From NCBI RefSeq assembly GCF_030295765.1, contig NZ_AP027292.1, forward strand, positions 1,426,001 to 1,490,000: DNA of 64,000 nucleotides. Reading direction: 5' to 3'. This DNA comes from Neptuniibacter halophilus (GTDB lineage Bacteria > Pseudomonadota > Gammaproteobacteria > Pseudomonadales > Balneatricaceae). The position numbers and the translations under genes were made by a program. Every line of letters starts with the position of its first letter. Position 1 is the stretch's first letter. This document shows, piece by piece, positions 25,801 through 35,204 of this stretch. The notes beneath the pieces were generated by a model. It saw nothing but the letters and a program-made list of their open reading frames with translations, had not been told where the DNA came from and made no database searches.

Positions 25801-26975
25801 TTCTCGAACAGTGCTTCTGCAGATTCTTTTGTTGGCGGCTCACCAGGACGCATCATGCGGTAGATCTCAACCAGCGCTTCCAACTGGTTACGGGTCGGAT
25901 CATTACGCAGCGTGTCGGAGATGAACGGACCGCAGTCCAGATCATTGGTGTACAGCGTTTCAAAATCAGTGATGTTCGCAGCGCGCAGCTTCTCAACCAG
26001 ATCTTCAGTAATCTCTGCGTTACATCCACAGATCAGTTCACCGGTAGAAGGGTCTGCAATATCACGGGCGATCGCTTTACCAGCCAGGTACTCCATTGGT
26101 ACTTCAAGCTGTTCCATACCCGCTTTAGCCATCTGGCGGATGTGACGTGGCGTGATACGACGGCCCGGCTCAACAATCACATTACCTTCAGGGTCTTTCA
26201 CTTCAAAAGACAGCGTTTCGCCACGCAGACGGTCAGCAATCAGCTGCATGTGAATCGCATCGTCGCTCAGCTTCCATGAAGTGTTGTCGAAGAAGATTTC
26301 CAGCATCTCTTCAGCTTCATAGCCGAGTGCGCGCAGCAGGATAGTTGCCGGCAGCTTACGACGACGGTCGATACGTACAAACAGACTGTCTTTTGGATCA
26401 AATTCGAAATCCAGCCACGAACCACGGTAAGGAATAACGCGTGCAGAATACAGCAGCTTACCGGAGGAGTGAGTTTTACCCTTGTCGTGGTCGAAGAACA
26501 CACCTGGTGAACGGTGCAACTGAGATACGATAACTCGCTCAGTACCGTTAACAACGAAGGTGCCGTTTTCAGTCATCAGGGGCATTTCGCCCATGTAGAC
26601 TTCCTGTTCCTTAATATCTTTTACGGCTTTGTTGCTGGATTCACGGTCATAGATAACCAGACGAACTTTAACGCGCAGAGGGGCGGCGTATGTAATACCG
26701 CGTATCTGACACTCTTTCACGTCAAATACAGGCTCACCCAGACGATAGCCAACGTATTCCAGAGATGCATTTCCGGAATAGGACACGATTGGGAAGACAG
26801 AGTTAAATGCTGCATGCAGACCAGCATCCAGACGATCTGCCGGTTCAACCCCAGTCTGTAAAAACTTCTTATAGGAGTCGAGCTGTATTGCCAGCAAGTA
26901 AGGCACATCCATTACTTGCGGCAGTTTACCGAAGTCCTTACGGATGCGTTTCTTTTCAGTGTATGAATAAGCCAT
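22875..26975 (-). CDS. rpoB: DNA-directed RNA polymerase subunit beta
   Basis: This 1366-residue beta subunit is about 24 residues longer than in E. coli. The rifampicin region [20 protein letters not shown] (around residue 520) is wild type at the usual resistance positions, with only conservative Val for Ile changes nearby. The C-terminal clamp parts [20 protein letters not shown] are complete. It follows rplL across an attenuator-like hairpin and precedes rpoC. Confidence 0.99.
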   Translation of the reverse strand: MAYSYTEKKRIRKDFGKLPQVMDVPYLLAIQLDSYKKFLQTGVEPADRLDAGLHAAFNSVFPIVSYSGNASLEYVGYRLGEPVFDVKECQIRGITYAAPLRVKVRLVIYDRESSNKAVKDIKEQEVYMGEMPLMTENGTFVVNGTERVIVSQLHRSPGVFFDHDKGKTHSSGKLLYSARVIPYRGSWLDFEFDPKDSLFVRIDRRRKLPATILLRALGYEAEEMLEIFFDNTSWKLSDDAIHMQLIADRLRGETLSFEVKDPEGNVIVEPGRRITPRHIRQMAKAGMEQLEVPMEYLAGKAIARDIADPSTGELICGCNAEITEDLVEKLRAANITDFETLYTNDLDCGPFISDTLRNDPTRNQLEALVEIYRMMRPGEPPTKESAEALFENLFFTEERYDLSAVGRMKFNRRLGREAVTGSGVLDKEDILEVMKTLIDIRNGKGTVDDIDHLGNRRIRSVGEMAENQFRVGLVRVERAVRERLSMAESDNLMPQDLINAKPVAAAIKEFFGSSQLSQFMDQNNPLSEVTHKRRVSALGPGGLTRERAGFEVRDVHPTHYGRVCPIETPEGPNIGLINSLATFARTNDYGFLETPYRRVVDSKVTDELDYLSAIEENTFVIAQASATMDDEGRLVDDMVTVRHLNETTVMAPEKVQYMDVSPRQVVSVAASLIPFLEHDDANRALMGSNMQRQAVPTLRADKPLVGTGIERNVAQDSGVCVVARRGGLIESVDASRIVVRVNDDEVVAGDAGVDIYNLTKYTRSNQNTCINQRSIVNPGDVVKVGDVMADGPSVDMGELALGQNMRIAFMPWNGYNFEDSILISERVVQEDRFTTIHIQELTCVARDTKLGSEEITADIPNVGESALAKLDEAGIVHIGAEVGPGDILVGKVTPKGESQLTPEEKLLRAIFGEKASDVKDTSLRVKTGTVGKVIDVQVFTRDGVQKDERALSIEKSELDAIRKDLNEELRIVEQATFERLQKVLVGLKADGGAGLKKGEEITAEFLSGLSKSDWFNIRVADENAAEQLELAQKQLEDRKESLDKRFEDKKSKLQTGDDLAPGVLKIVKVYVATKRRVQPGDKMAGRHGNKGVISVIMPVEDMPYDQNGEPVDIVLNPLGVPSRMNVGQILETHMGMAAKGLGRRINEMLDQERERAETVSEIRSFLDQIYNADLGAGMNSRTEDLDNFTDEEILELAKNLCGGVPLATPAFDGAKEVELKSLLRLAGLDDSGQTTLFDGRTGNKFDRPVTVGYMYMLKLNHLVDDKMHARSTGSYSLVTQQPLGGKAQFGGQRFGEMEVWALEAYGAAYTLQEMLTVKSDDVNGRTKMYKNIVDGDHRMEPGMPESFNVLIKEIRSLGIDIELESE

Positions 26976-27069
26976 CAGTGTTCCCCAGCAAGTGCACCAA
27001 TTTATAAGCAGGCCGAAACCCCGTTCCGGACTGTGTTACCGCTATTTATTTGCTGTCTATAAATAACGG

Positions 27070-27099
27070 AAAAAGGCCGGTGGCATTTTGCCACCAGCC
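27070..27099 (-). terminator. Attenuator hairpin between rplL and rpoB
   Basis: In the sense RNA GGCUGGUGGCA pairs with UGCCACCGGCC over a three-base loop, with one U-G wobble, and five U follow. It lies about 45 bases past rplL and 95 before rpoB, where E. coli has the partial terminator that lets about a fifth of transcripts reach rpoBC. The same role is inferred. Confidence 0.82.
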
Positions 27100-27144
27100 G
27101 TCAGCACTTCGAACAGTAAACTGTTCGGATTTGCATTGAAGCTA

Positions 27145-27519
27145 TTACTTAACTTCAACAGAAGCGCCAGCTTCTTCCAGTGCTTTCTGAAGTTCTTCAG
27201 CTTCTTCTTTGCTAACGCCTTCTTTAACAGCAGCAGGAGCGCCATCAACGATTGCTTTAGCTTCTTTCAGGCCCAGACCTGTTGCGCCACGAACAGCTTT
27301 GATAACGTTAACTTTCTTATCGCCTGCGCCAGTCAGGATAACGTCAAATTCAGTTTTCTCTTCAGCAGCACCAGCGTCGCCGCCAGCAGCACCACCGGCA
27401 ACAACAGCAGCCGCTGCAGTTACACCGAATTTTTCTTCCATTGCTTCGATCAGAGCAACAACGTCTTTAACAGACATTTCAGCAATTGCGTTTAGGATAT
27501 CTTCGTTAGTCAGAGACAT
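27145..27519 (-). CDS. rplL: 50S ribosomal protein L7/L12
   Basis: This 124-residue acidic stalk protein has an N-terminal dimerisation domain, an Ala/Gly-rich hinge ([18 protein letters not shown], about residues 35-52) and a C-terminal factor-binding domain with [20 protein letters not shown]. Several copies bind L10 and recruit EF-Tu and EF-G. It follows rplJ by 69 bases. Confidence 0.98.
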   Translation of the reverse strand: MSLTNEDILNAIAEMSVKDVVALIEAMEEKFGVTAAAAVVAGGAAGGDAGAAEEKTEFDVILTGAGDKKVNVIKAVRGATGLGLKEAKAIVDGAPAAVKEGVSKEEAEELQKALEEAGASVEVK

Positions 27520-27588
27520 TTTCTAATTCCTGATATTTGTAAGCCCGGAGGCTCATTAAAACTTGTATAAAAAAGGTTGCGTATAAAC

Positions 27589-28083
27589 TTACGCAGCCTG
27601 CTCTTCTTTCTGGTCGCGAACCGCTGCAATAGTACGGCACAGTTTGCCGGCAGCAGCTTCTTTCATGCACATCATCAGCTTGGCGATTGCTTCGTCGTAT
27701 GTTGGCAGGCTTGCCAGTACAGATACGTCTACCACTTCACCTTCAAATGCTGCAGCTTTCAGTTCCAACTTATCATTGCTTTTCGCAAAGTCTCGCAGAA
27801 TACGAGCGCCAGCGCCCGGATGTTCTGTAGAGAAAGCAATGATACTTGGACCTTTGAAAGAGTCCTGCAAGCATGCATAGTCAGTGCCTTCGACTGCGCG
27901 GCGAGCCAGAGTGTTACGTACGACTTTCAGCCATACGCCAGCTTCACGGGCTTCTTTACGCAGTGCGGTCATATCGCCTACTTCAACGCCGCGGGAATCC
28001 GCAACAACAGCAGACAGAGCACTTTTAGCAGCTTCCTGGACTTCAGCGACGATCGCTTTTTTATCTTCGAGTCCTAATGCCAC
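27589..28083 (-). CDS. rplJ: 50S ribosomal protein L10
   Basis: This 164-residue L10 anchors the L7/L12 stalk. The start codon is GTG (28081-28083), preceded at a good distance by AGGAG, and the protein begins [20 protein letters not shown]. In E. coli the L10-L12 complex represses its own mRNA by binding the leader. A leader with the matching CCTGCGCAGACGGTGAG motif is present at 28123-28226. Confidence 0.97.
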   Translation of the reverse strand: MALGLEDKKAIVAEVQEAAKSALSAVVADSRGVEVGDMTALRKEAREAGVWLKVVRNTLARRAVEGTDYACLQDSFKGPSIIAFSTEHPGAGARILRDFAKSNDKLELKAAAFEGEVVDVSVLASLPTYDEAIAKLMMCMKEAAAGKLCRTIAAVRDQKEEQAA

Positions 28084-28122
28084 GATTTACTCCTGGAGTA
28101 GTCTTTCGACTTATTACCAACC

Positions 28123-28226
28123 GCCCCGTTACCGGGGCTTCCGAGTACGGTGGTCTGATTCAAATATCGAATCTCACCGTCTGCGCAGGCTGGTTTTTCC
28201 CATTAAGATAGGGGGTTAGCCCTATC
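28123..28226 (-). promoter_or_regulatory. L10 leader, autoregulatory RNA before rplJ
   Basis: The 215-base rplA-rplJ gap holds CCTGCGCAGACGGTGAG, shared with the E. coli L10 leader. The core stem (28147-28180) pairs ACGGTG with CACCGT and GATTC with GAATC, with one unpaired A opposite AGAC, a kink-turn-like arrangement. Flanking hairpins are GCCCCG/CGGGGC (28123-28138) and GATAGGG/CCCTATC (28207-28226). The family is Rfam L10_leader; the match here is by eye. Confidence 0.82.
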
Positions 28227-28298
28227 ACCTGCGGTCTTTGACGGCCTTCATCTCTGTGTAACAGGTACAGAAGACCCTCAAAAAACCTTTCATATTGA

Positions 28299-28994
28299 TC
28301 AGACTTCCAGAGAACTCTGATCAACCAGCAAACCTGGACCCATGGTAGTGGACAGGGTTACTTTCTTCAGATACACGCCTTTAGCAGAAGCTGGCTTCAG
28401 CTTCTTCAGGTCAGCAATCAGCGCTTCGATGTTCTGCTTGATAGCAGCCGCGTCGAAGTCTGCTTTACCAACACCCGCGTGGATGATGCCGTTCTTATCA
28501 GTACGGAAACGAACCTGACCCGCTTTCGCGTTTTTAACAGCCGTTTCAACGTCTGGAGTTACAGTACCAACCTTAGGGTTAGGCATCAGACCACGTGGGC
28601 CCAGAACCTGACCCAGCTGGCCTACAACGCGCATTGCATCCGGAGTTGCAATAACAACGCCGAAGTCCAGGTCGCCGCCTTTGATCTGTTCAGCCAGATC
28701 TTCGAAACCAACAACATCAGCACCCGCTGCTTTTGCTTTCTCAGCGTTTTCACCCTGAGCAAACACAGCAACACGTACATCGTTACCAGTACCGTTTGGC
28801 AGTACAGTAGAACCACGAACAACCTGATCAGATTTACGTGGATCAACACCCAGATTTACTGCAACATCAACAGTCTCTTTGAACTTAACAGTAGACAGTT
28901 CGTTCAGCAGAGACACTGCATCTTCAACAGCGTAAGCTTTGCCCGCTTCAACTTTCTCAGCGATCAGCTTCTGACGTTTAGTTAACTTAGCCAT
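28299..28994 (-). CDS. rplA: 50S ribosomal protein L1
   Basis: This 231-residue L1 forms the mobile stalk at the E site. The blocks [18 protein letters not shown] and [18 protein letters not shown] are diagnostic. In E. coli L1 also represses rplK-rplA translation at a site in the rplK leader. The ATG overlaps the rplK stop codon by one base, so the two are coupled. Confidence 0.98.
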   Translation of the reverse strand: MAKLTKRQKLIAEKVEAGKAYAVEDAVSLLNELSTVKFKETVDVAVNLGVDPRKSDQVVRGSTVLPNGTGNDVRVAVFAQGENAEKAKAAGADVVGFEDLAEQIKGGDLDFGVVIATPDAMRVVGQLGQVLGPRGLMPNPKVGTVTPDVETAVKNAKAGQVRFRTDKNGIIHAGVGKADFDAAAIKQNIEALIADLKKLKPASAKGVYLKKVTLSTTMGPGLLVDQSSLEV

Positions 28995-29428
28995 TACTCA
29001 TCACCCTCCGGAATCAGACCCATGCTACGTGCAGTACCAGCGATAGTACGAACCGCTGCATCCATATCAGCAGCAGTCAGGTCTGGCATTTTAACAGTAG
29101 CAATCTCTTCCATCTGAGCGCGGGAGATGTTACCCACTTTCTCAGTGTTTGGACGACCGGAACCGCTCTTCAGGCCCGCTGCTTTTTTCAGCAGAACAGC
29201 CGCAGGAGGGGTTTTAGTGATGAATGTAAAGCTGCGATCTGCGTATACAGTGATAACAACAGGAACCGGCAGGCCGTTTTCCATGCTCTGTGTCTGAGCA
29301 TTGAACGCCTTACAGAATTCCATGATGTTAACACCATGCTGACCCAGTGCCGGACCTACTGGAGGTGACGGATTCGCACCACCGGCTGGAACCTGCAGCT
29401 TAATATAAGCTTCAATCTTCTTAGCCAT
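28994..29428 (-). CDS. rplK: 50S ribosomal protein L11
   Basis: This 144-residue L11 binds the GTPase-associated region of 23S rRNA. The proline-rich N-terminal domain ([20 protein letters not shown], about residues 20-39) is the thiostrepton and RelA-signalling region. Lys and Ala positions of the PrmA-methylated N-terminus are present. It lies 102 bases after nusG, past a terminator-like hairpin. Confidence 0.98.
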   Translation of the reverse strand: MAKKIEAYIKLQVPAGGANPSPPVGPALGQHGVNIMEFCKAFNAQTQSMENGLPVPVVITVYADRSFTFITKTPPAAVLLKKAAGLKSGSGRPNTEKVGNISRAQMEEIATVKMPDLTAADMDAAVRTIAGTARSMGLIPEGDE

Positions 29429-29487
29429 TTTTCAATGTACTCCTAGTGGGTTCAAACGCCTCTCGGCTCCCCATTTTCTCAAGACAG

Positions 29488-29512
29488 AAAAACCCCAGCT
29501 CTCGCTGAGGTT
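29488..29512 (-). terminator. Terminator-like hairpin between nusG and rplK
   Basis: In the sense RNA AACCUCAGC pairs with GCUGGGGUU over a GAGA (GNRA) loop, including one U-G wobble, and five U follow. It lies 18 bases past nusG. It probably divides secE-nusG from the rplKAJL mRNA, as in E. coli where a separate L11 promoter follows. Confidence 0.8.
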
Positions 29513-29530
29513 ATTCCTTAAAACCGGATA

Positions 29531-30064
29531 TCAGGCCTTTTCGACCTGACCGAAATCCAATTCTACCGGTGTCGAGCGACCAAAAATCAGAACCGCTACC
29601 TGCAGCTTGTTCTTCTCGTAGTTGATCTCTTCGACAACACCGTTAAAGTCAGCAAATGGACCATCGATAACACGTACCATCTCGCCCGGCTCAAACACCG
29701 TCTTAGGCCGCGGCTTATCAACGCCACTTTCAACCCGACTCAAAATCTCATTAGCTTCCGCTTCAGTAATTGGCGCCGGGTTACCCGCAGTACCACCAAT
29801 AAAGCCCAGAACGTGCGGCGTATCTTTAACCAGATGCCAGCTCTCATCGTTCATATCCATATTCACCAGAACATAACCAGGATAGAACTTACGCTCAGAC
29901 TTACGCTTCTTACCGTCGCGAATTTCTACAACCTCTTCGGTAGGCACCAATACCTCACCAAACAGATCCTGCATAGAGTGCAGTTCAATTCGTTCTTTCA
30001 GCGTGTTCATTACACGCTTTTCGTACCCGGAGTACGCATGTACCACATACCAACGCTTAGACAT
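29531..30064 (-). CDS. nusG: Transcription termination/antitermination factor NusG
   Basis: This 177-residue NusG begins [20 protein letters not shown]. The N-terminal NGN domain binds RNA polymerase. The KOW domain near the C-terminus ([20 protein letters not shown], about residue 123 on) binds Rho or S10. It joins elongation, Rho termination and coupling to the ribosome. It follows secE by 13 bases. Confidence 0.98.
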   Translation of the reverse strand: MSKRWYVVHAYSGYEKRVMNTLKERIELHSMQDLFGEVLVPTEEVVEIRDGKKRKSERKFYPGYVLVNMDMNDESWHLVKDTPHVLGFIGGTAGNPAPITEAEANEILSRVESGVDKPRPKTVFEPGEMVRVIDGPFADFNGVVEEINYEKNKLQVAVLIFGRSTPVELDFGQVEKA

Positions 30065-30077
30065 GCTTTTCAGCCTC

Positions 30078-30446
30078 TTAACCTATAGCTCCAGATACCA
30101 ACCAGCCCAGCAGCGAATCAAGACCCCACAACATCAACCCAACAACCAGCACTACCACAACCACGATCATCGTAGTCTGAGCAGTCTCCTGACGGGTCGG
30201 CCATACAACCTTGCGAATTTCCTGCTTAGCTTCTTTAAACAGCGTAAAAAACGCTTTGCCCTTTGCAGTCTGAAGCGAGATAAAGCCCGCTACCAGCGCC
30301 AATACAAGCAGCGCCACAACACGATAGAACAAAGACTGATCTGCGTAGATAGAGTTACCTACAACACCTGCACCAACAATAGCCAGCACAACACCCCATT
30401 TCAGGAGATCAAACTTTGAACCTTCGGAGTTCACTTTAGCATTCAC
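30078..30446 (-). CDS. secE: Protein translocase subunit SecE
   Basis: This 122-residue SecE has three membrane segments: two in the first half and the essential third after the conserved amphipathic helix [20 protein letters not shown]. It clamps SecY in the SecYEG channel. The three-segment form is typical of gammaproteobacteria. It follows tRNA-Trp by about 60 bases and is paired with nusG. Confidence 0.97.
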   Translation of the reverse strand: MNAKVNSEGSKFDLLKWGVVLAIVGAGVVGNSIYADQSLFYRVVALLVLALVAGFISLQTAKGKAFFTLFKEAKQEIRKVVWPTRQETAQTTMIVVVVVLVVGLMLWGLDSLLGWLVSGAIG

Positions 30447-30506
30447 GCTTAGGCCTCAGGATTACTAATAACGCTTGTATTTTTTGATACCAACTCAGAA
30501 GAGAGT

Positions 30507-30582
<76 letters not shown>

Positions 30583-30590
30583 ACTGCATA

Positions 30591-30621
30591 ATAGGGAGGC
30601 GTATTGTATAAGCCTCCCTAT
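30591..30621 (-). promoter_or_regulatory. Hairpin between tufB and tRNA-Trp
   Basis: Perfect 10-base arms ATAGGGAGGC and GCCTCCCTAT enclose an 11-base loop, between the tufB stop and the 5' end of tRNA-Trp. There is no U-run. It most likely guides RNA processing, releasing the tRNA from the tufB mRNA and protecting the mRNA 3' end. Confidence 0.55.
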
Positions 30622-30647
30622 CTCTTGGCAATACCTAAGTGTTGATT

Positions 30648-31871
30648 TTATTCAACAATCTTAGATACAACGCCTGCACCTACAGTACGACCGCCTTCAC
30701 GGATCGCAAAGCGCAGACCTTCTTCCATCGCAACTGGGTTGATCAGGGTAACGTCCATCTGAACGTTATCGCCTGGCATTACCATTTCTACACCCTCTGG
30801 CAGCTCACATGCACCAGTGATGTCAGTTGTACGGAAGTAGAACTGTGGACGGTAGCCTTTGAAGAATGGAGTGTGACGACCACCTTCTTCTTTGGACAGT
30901 ACGTAAACTTCACCCTCGAAACGAGTGTGAGGAGTGATAGAACCTGGAGCAGCCAGTACCTGACCACGCTCAACTTCCTCACGCTTAGTACCACGCAGCA
31001 GCGCACCAATGTTCTCACCTGCACGACCTTCGTCCAGCAGCTTACGGAACATCTCAACACCAGTACAAGTAGTAGTCGTAGTTTCTTTGATACCTACGAT
31101 CTCAACTTCTTCACCAACTTTGATGATACCGCGCTCTACACGACCGGTTACTACAGTACCACGACCCTGGATAGAGAATACGTCCTCGATAGGCATGATG
31201 AATGCACCGTCGATTGCACGCTCTGGCTCTGGGATGTAAGAATCCAGAGTTTCCAGCAGTTTCTTAACTGCAGTAGTACCCAGCTCGTTGTCGTCTTCGC
31301 CGTTCAGAGCCATCAGTGCAGAACCTGGAACGATTGGAGTGTCGTCGCCCGGGAATTCGTACTGATCCAGCAGCTCACGCAGCTCCATTTCTACCAGTTC
31401 CAGCATCTCTGCGTATTCTTCAGAATCTGCACCACCACAGTCTTCTGCCAGCAGGTCTGCTTTGTTCAGGAATACTACGATGTAAGGTACACCTACCTGA
31501 CGAGACAGCAGGATGTGCTCACGAGTCTGTGGCATTGGACCGTCGGTCGCACCACATACCAGAATCGCACCGTCCATCTGAGCCGCACCAGTGATCATGT
31601 TCTTAACATAGTCAGCGTGGCCCGGGCAGTCTACGTGCGCGTAGTGACGCTCAGTCGTATCGTACTCAACGTGAGAAGTCGCGATTGTGATACCACGCTC
31701 ACGTTCTTCAGGAGCGTTATCGATGTTAGCGAAGTCTACCGCTGCACCACCGAATACTTCAGCCGCTACACGAGTCAGAGCTGCTGTCAGAGTAGTTTTA
31801 CCGTGGTCAACGTGGCCGATTGTACCAACGTTAACGTGCGGTTTTGTGCGTTCAAATTGTTCTTTAGCCAT
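30648..31871 (-). CDS. tufB: Translation elongation factor Tu, second copy
   Basis: This 407-residue EF-Tu has the same amino acid sequence as the copy at 14098-15321. The start used is the ATG at 31869-31871, where MAKEQF begins. The frame is open 15 codons further up without EF-Tu homology. Only three synonymous differences occur, all in the last five codons, plus ATG in place of GTG at the start. The gene follows four tRNA genes, the ancient thrU-tyrU-glyT-thrT-tufB order known from E. coli. Confidence 0.98.
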   Translation of the reverse strand: MAKEQFERTKPHVNVGTIGHVDHGKTTLTAALTRVAAEVFGGAAVDFANIDNAPEERERGITIATSHVEYDTTERHYAHVDCPGHADYVKNMITGAAQMDGAILVCGATDGPMPQTREHILLSRQVGVPYIVVFLNKADLLAEDCGGADSEEYAEMLELVEMELRELLDQYEFPGDDTPIVPGSALMALNGEDDNELGTTAVKKLLETLDSYIPEPERAIDGAFIMPIEDVFSIQGRGTVVTGRVERGIIKVGEEVEIVGIKETTTTTCTGVEMFRKLLDEGRAGENIGALLRGTKREEVERGQVLAAPGSITPHTRFEGEVYVLSKEEGGRHTPFFKGYRPQFYFRTTDITGACELPEGVEMVMPGDNVQMDVTLINPVAMEEGLRFAIREGGRTVGAGVVSKIVE

Positions 31872-31916
31872 CAGTCTGTCCAGTACAATTGATTTACAAA
31901 GCGCCAAATATAACAA

Positions 31917-31944
31917 AGGGCAGATATATTACTATATCTACCCT
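31917..31944 (-). promoter_or_regulatory. Hairpin between tRNA-Thr(GGT) and tufB
   Basis: In the sense RNA AGGGUAGAUAUA pairs with UAUAUCUGCCCU over GUAA, with one U-G wobble. It lies 10 bases after the encoded CCA of tRNA-Thr and about 45 bases before tufB. It lacks a proper U-run, so a processing site is more likely than a terminator. Confidence 0.6.
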
Positions 31945-31954
31945 ATAAAAAATC

Positions 31955-32029
31955 TGGAGCTCAAGAGCGGATTTGAACCGCCGACCTCACCCTTACCAAG
32001 GGTGTGCTCTACCCCTGAGCTACTTGAGC
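31955..32029 (-). tRNA. tRNA-Thr (anticodon GGT)
   Basis: The 75-base gene starts GCTCAAGTAGCTCAGGGGTA. The anticodon stem CACCC/GGGTG holds loop TTGGTAA, so anticodon GGT, reading ACC and ACU. Acceptor arms GCTCAAG and CTTGAGC pair, and CCA is encoded. It is the last tRNA before tufB. Confidence 0.97.
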
Positions 32030-32043
32030 CTCACAATGCACAT

Positions 32044-32118
32044 TGGAGCGGGTAGCGGGAATCGAACCCGCCTCTTCAGCTTGGAAGGCTGAGGTAATAG
32101 CCACTATACCATACCCGC
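32044..32118 (-). tRNA. tRNA-Gly (anticodon TCC)
   Basis: The 75-base gene starts GCGGGTATGGTATAGTGGCT. The anticodon stem TCAGC/GCTGA holds loop CTTCCAA, so anticodon TCC, reading GGA and GGG. Acceptor arms GCGGGTA and TACCCGC pair, and CCA is encoded. Confidence 0.97.
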
Positions 32119-32129
32119 CTTACTGCGAA

Positions 32130-32213
32130 TGGTGGTGAGGGGTGGATTCGAACCACCGAAGCTTGCGCGTCAGATTTACAGTCTGATCCCTTTGGCCACT
32201 CGGGAACCTCACC
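32130..32213 (-). tRNA. tRNA-Tyr (anticodon GTA)
   Basis: The 84-base gene has a long variable arm, as expected for class II tRNA-Tyr. It starts GGTGAGGTTCCCGAGTGGCC. The anticodon loop CTGTAAA gives GTA. Acceptor arms GGTGAGG and CCTCACC pair, and CCA is encoded. Confidence 0.97.
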
Positions 32214-32243
32214 AACAATGTATCACTCCGCCGAACCGTTGAG

Positions 32244-32319
<76 letters not shown>

Positions 32320-32342
32320 GCCTCAACAACGAAGTGGCGCGT

Positions 32343-32370
32343 ATGTTACCACCGACTCAGAGCTTTGCAA
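32343..32370 (-). promoter_or_regulatory. Promoter of the tRNA-tufB operon
   Basis: On the minus strand TTGCAA (32365-32370) and TAACAT (32343-32348) are 16 bases apart, followed by the GC-rich stretch ACGCGCCAC. A GC-rich discriminator is typical of stringently controlled stable-RNA promoters. The -35 box lies inside the last codons of the upstream SPOR-like gene (32357-33001). Confidence 0.72.
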
Positions 32371-33001
32371 CCCCTTTACACAACTTTTTTTCAATTTTTC
32401 TCAAAGAATAGCTTTTCTGTACTATTTCTTTGATTTCATTGGATAATTTTCGATCAATTTGATCAATTACCCGTACAGTGTAGGCATTACCCTGTGCCTG
32501 ACCCAGCCGCACCTCGCTTTCCAGCCCGAGGCTGCGCAACACTTCCTGCCGCTGCTCCGCTTCGCTGCGATCGGCAAACCCGGTCAGCAAATATTCAAAT
32601 TCCAGTAATTCATCTGTTGCCAGCACGGAGCCCTGGGTTTCGAGGTACTCCACCAGCCTGAGCCGTGCATCCAGCCCTTCTGGTAACAGTATCGCCAGCA
32701 CAACCTCCTGCACCGGTTCAGCTTCTAACCGCTGCACCACATAACCGCGCTCATGCAGGAACCGGACAACGGCATCTGCCTGCTCAACCCGGGCAAACCC
32801 TATAAAGTCGGTACACTCGTAGCGCACATCTCTGACCCTGCGCTGGAGTTGTGCAGGCTCCATCTCTGTAACCAGACGCAAGGTATTCACGCCGTCGTAT
32901 TGCTTAAGTGCAGGCTTCGACCCCTGCTCCACCTGTAGCGAGAACCACAACAACAGTATGGCATTCGCTAATAAGAGGAACATAAACAGCCAGCGAAACA
33001 T
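32357..33001 (-). CDS. SPOR-like membrane-anchored protein
   Basis: This 214-residue protein has one N-terminal membrane segment (about residues 3-22, FRWLFMFLLLANAILLLWF) and an extracytoplasmic remainder. Two related stretches, around residues 62-110 (CTDFIGFARVEQADAVVRFL) and 140-185 (YLLTGFADRSEAEQRQEVLR), resemble the beta-alpha pattern of SPOR peptidoglycan-binding domains; this is a pattern match only. A gene of this type often follows coaX in Pseudomonas relatives. Its ATG overlaps the coaX stop (ATGA). The tail is basic, and its final codons hold the -35 box of the tRNA promoter. Confidence 0.75.
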   Translation of the reverse strand: MFRWLFMFLLLANAILLLWFSLQVEQGSKPALKQYDGVNTLRLVTEMEPAQLQRRVRDVRYECTDFIGFARVEQADAVVRFLHERGYVVQRLEAEPVQEVVLAILLPEGLDARLRLVEYLETQGSVLATDELLEFEYLLTGFADRSEAEQRQEVLRSLGLESEVRLGQAQGNAYTVRVIDQIDRKLSNEIKEIVQKSYSLRKIEKKLCKGVAKL

Positions 33002-33705
33002 CAGCCCTGCACTCCGAGCACTAATCCATCCAGCACCAGCTCAGGCACAAATTCTCCACGGCCACACAAATGCTGAAACAGGGCACCATCACCACCGGTC
33101 ACATACAACCGATCCGTCTCACCTAATTCAGCGACTATTTTTTCTGCCAGCGCCTGAAACGCATAATTAATACCATGCACAACGGCAGCCGACGTATGCT
33201 GACCGGGTTCAATCGTAAAAGCCTCCGGGTCCTGATCGACAATAATTTCAGCCGTATTCGCAAGCAATCCGCGCTGCATCAGCCGCAGACCCGGAATAAT
33301 ATAGCCACCCTGATGCCTGCCATCGGCTTCTATATAGTCGACCGTAATCGCACTGCCACAATCCACCACACAACAGCGCCCTCTGGCCTTGCTATAGGCC
33401 GCCAGCATCACCAGCCACCTGTCCACTCCCATACGAGCGGGCTCCTGATAGGAGTTGGTAACACCCGCGGCACGCGCCTGCGTTCTGGCAAACACTGGCG
33501 CCGGATTAGCGGTTCCGGCAAAGCCATCCACCAGTTGCTGATTTACCGCTTCGCCTGCCACAGAGGCTACCCGAATTATGTTGAAGCAAGCTGACCAGTC
33601 ATCCGGCCAGCCCTGATTGAGAGACGACGTGAACACGCGCCCCCTGCGCCCATCACTGCGACGCCATTTTACGAAGGTATTACCTGCATCTATATCCAGA
33701 TTCAT
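33001..33705 (-). CDS. coaX: Type III pantothenate kinase
   Basis: This 234-residue enzyme makes phosphopantothenate, the first step to coenzyme A. It opens MNLDIDAGNTFVKWRR, the ASKHA phosphate-1 motif with the catalytic Asp. It also has CCVVDCGSAITVDYIEADGR and YVTGGDGALF. Type III enzymes are not inhibited by CoA and replace CoaA in many marine gammaproteobacteria. It overlaps birA by four bases (ATGA), so the two are co-translated, the usual birA-coaX pairing. Confidence 0.95.
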   Translation of the reverse strand: MNLDIDAGNTFVKWRRSDGRRGRVFTSSLNQGWPDDWSACFNIIRVASVAGEAVNQQLVDGFAGTANPAPVFARTQARAAGVTNSYQEPARMGVDRWLVMLAAYSKARGRCCVVDCGSAITVDYIEADGRHQGGYIIPGLRLMQRGLLANTAEIIVDQDPEAFTIEPGQHTSAAVVHGINYAFQALAEKIVAELGETDRLYVTGGDGALFQHLCGRGEFVPELVLDGLVLGVQG

Positions 33706-34676
33706 ACGGATCGCTGAACACTGACCTCACCGCCGTGAAACGCCTCTACGCCGGTCGCAGTCTGTAATAGAATCGCACCACTGCCATCAACACCCTGACA
33801 GACCCCTGCTATCTCTTTACCACCCACTTGTAACACGATTGGCTGCCCCTGCATGGCGTGATAGGACTGCCACTCATCTACCAGCCCGGCAAAACCATCC
33901 CGCTCGAAGCTGCGCAGGCGCACCACAAGCTCATTCAACACCTCAGCCACCAGCCGGTTACGGCTGACCACTTCACCGCTGATATTTTTCAGATCAATCC
34001 ATGGCTGATCGATCATGGCGCCCAGTTCATTTGGCATATTCACATTAATACCAACACCGATCACCACCTGACACTCCCCGGAAGCTTCGCCGTTCACTTC
34101 CAGCAGAATACCGGCCAGTTTACGCCCCTGACTCAACAGATCGTTCGGCCATTTAAGCTGCACATCTCTGATCGACAGTTTTTCCATGGCTTTCACCAGA
34201 GCCAGCCCGACCATCAGGCTTAGCCCCTCAAGCGCAGCCACTCCTTGCTCGAACCTCCACACCAGAGAGAAGTACAGGTTACGCGCAAACGGGCTGACCC
34301 AGGGACGCCCACGCCGGCCCCGGCCGGCACTTTGCTGCTCAGCCAGATAGAGCCGACCATGGCAGTTCGCCCCCTGAGTTTCCTGCATCGCCTTCTCATT
34401 GGTAGAACCCATACTCAGTTGCAGATCAACATCTGCCAGTTCTGCTTTAACCGATGATTCAAGCCAATCATTAATCTGCGCCAGATCGAGCAACTCAAGA
34501 CCACCCGGCACACGATAACCACGCCCCTTAACGCTGTATATTTCCAGCCCGTCCTCTTCCAGACGGCGCATATGTTTCCAGATCGCACTTCGGCTGATAC
34601 CCAATGCTTCACCCAGCTCTCTGCCGGAATGAAACTTGCCATCAGCCAGAATAGACAACAACGAACGGATCGTCAT
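33702..34676 (-). CDS. birA: Biotin ligase and biotin operon repressor BirA
   Basis: This 324-residue protein has an N-terminal winged-helix DNA-binding domain (about residues 1-60, ELGEALGISRSAIWKHMRRL), then the catalytic domain with the biotinyl-AMP loop AGRGRRGRPWVSP near residue 115 and KWPNDLL, and a small C-terminal SH3-like domain. It attaches biotin to AccB and, with the HTH present, should also repress biotin genes. No biotin genes are in this window. It lies 15 bases after folA. Confidence 0.96.
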   Translation of the reverse strand: MTIRSLLSILADGKFHSGRELGEALGISRSAIWKHMRRLEEDGLEIYSVKGRGYRVPGGLELLDLAQINDWLESSVKAELADVDLQLSMGSTNEKAMQETQGANCHGRLYLAEQQSAGRGRRGRPWVSPFARNLYFSLVWRFEQGVAALEGLSLMVGLALVKAMEKLSIRDVQLKWPNDLLSQGRKLAGILLEVNGEASGECQVVIGVGINVNMPNELGAMIDQPWIDLKNISGEVVSRNRLVAEVLNELVVRLRSFERDGFAGLVDEWQSYHAMQGQPIVLQVGGKEIAGVCQGVDGSGAILLQTATGVEAFHGGEVSVQRSV

Positions 34677-34691
34677 AAAAGCTAGCCTTAC

Positions 34692-35195
34692 TTAAACTCG
34701 GTCTAAGACAATAAAACTGTAGTTATAGGGATTCGGCCCTTGCGCCGCAAAATCTTCCCGCCCGATCTCCTGCCACTGTGCCCGGGCAAACTCAGGGAAC
34801 CAGGCATCCCCTTCTATTTCGGCGTCCACTTCAGTCAGGTACAGGCGGTCAGCCTTCTCCAGCGCCTGAGCATAGATCTGCGCACCGCCGATCACCATGG
34901 CTTCATCCGCACCATCGATCAGCGCAACACTTTCAGCCAGCTCCAGTGCAGCCTCAAGGCTCTTCACTACTTTCACACCCTGCGGAGCGTAATCGTCCTG
35001 CCGGGTGATCACGATATTCGTGCGGCCCGGCAATGGCCGGCCAATCGAATCATAGGTGTTCCGACCCATGATAATCGGCTTACCCATGGTCACCTGCTTG
35101 AAGTAACGCAGATCCTCTGGCAGATGCCATGGCAATTTGTTGTTCACGCCGATCACACGGTTTTTAGCCTGAGCGACTATCATTGCAAGCTTCAT
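34692..35195 (-). CDS. folA: Dihydrofolate reductase
   Basis: From the ATG ending at 35195 it is 167 residues, MKLAMIVAQAKNRVIGVNNK. A GTG two codons upstream (35201) is open, but GAGGAG is well spaced for the ATG. The blocks LPWHLPEDLRYFKQVTMGKP, IIMGRNTYDSIGRPLPGR and VIGGAQIYAQAL are complete, and the active-site Asp (E. coli Asp27) is replaced by Glu in LPEDLRYFK. It regenerates tetrahydrofolate used up by ThyA, encoded just upstream. Confidence 0.95.
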   Translation of the reverse strand: MKLAMIVAQAKNRVIGVNNKLPWHLPEDLRYFKQVTMGKPIIMGRNTYDSIGRPLPGRTNIVITRQDDYAPQGVKVVKSLEAALELAESVALIDGADEAMVIGGAQIYAQALEKADRLYLTEVDAEIEGDAWFPEFARAQWQEIGREDFAAQGPNPYNYSFIVLDRV

Positions 35196-35204
35196 CAGCA
35201 CTCC

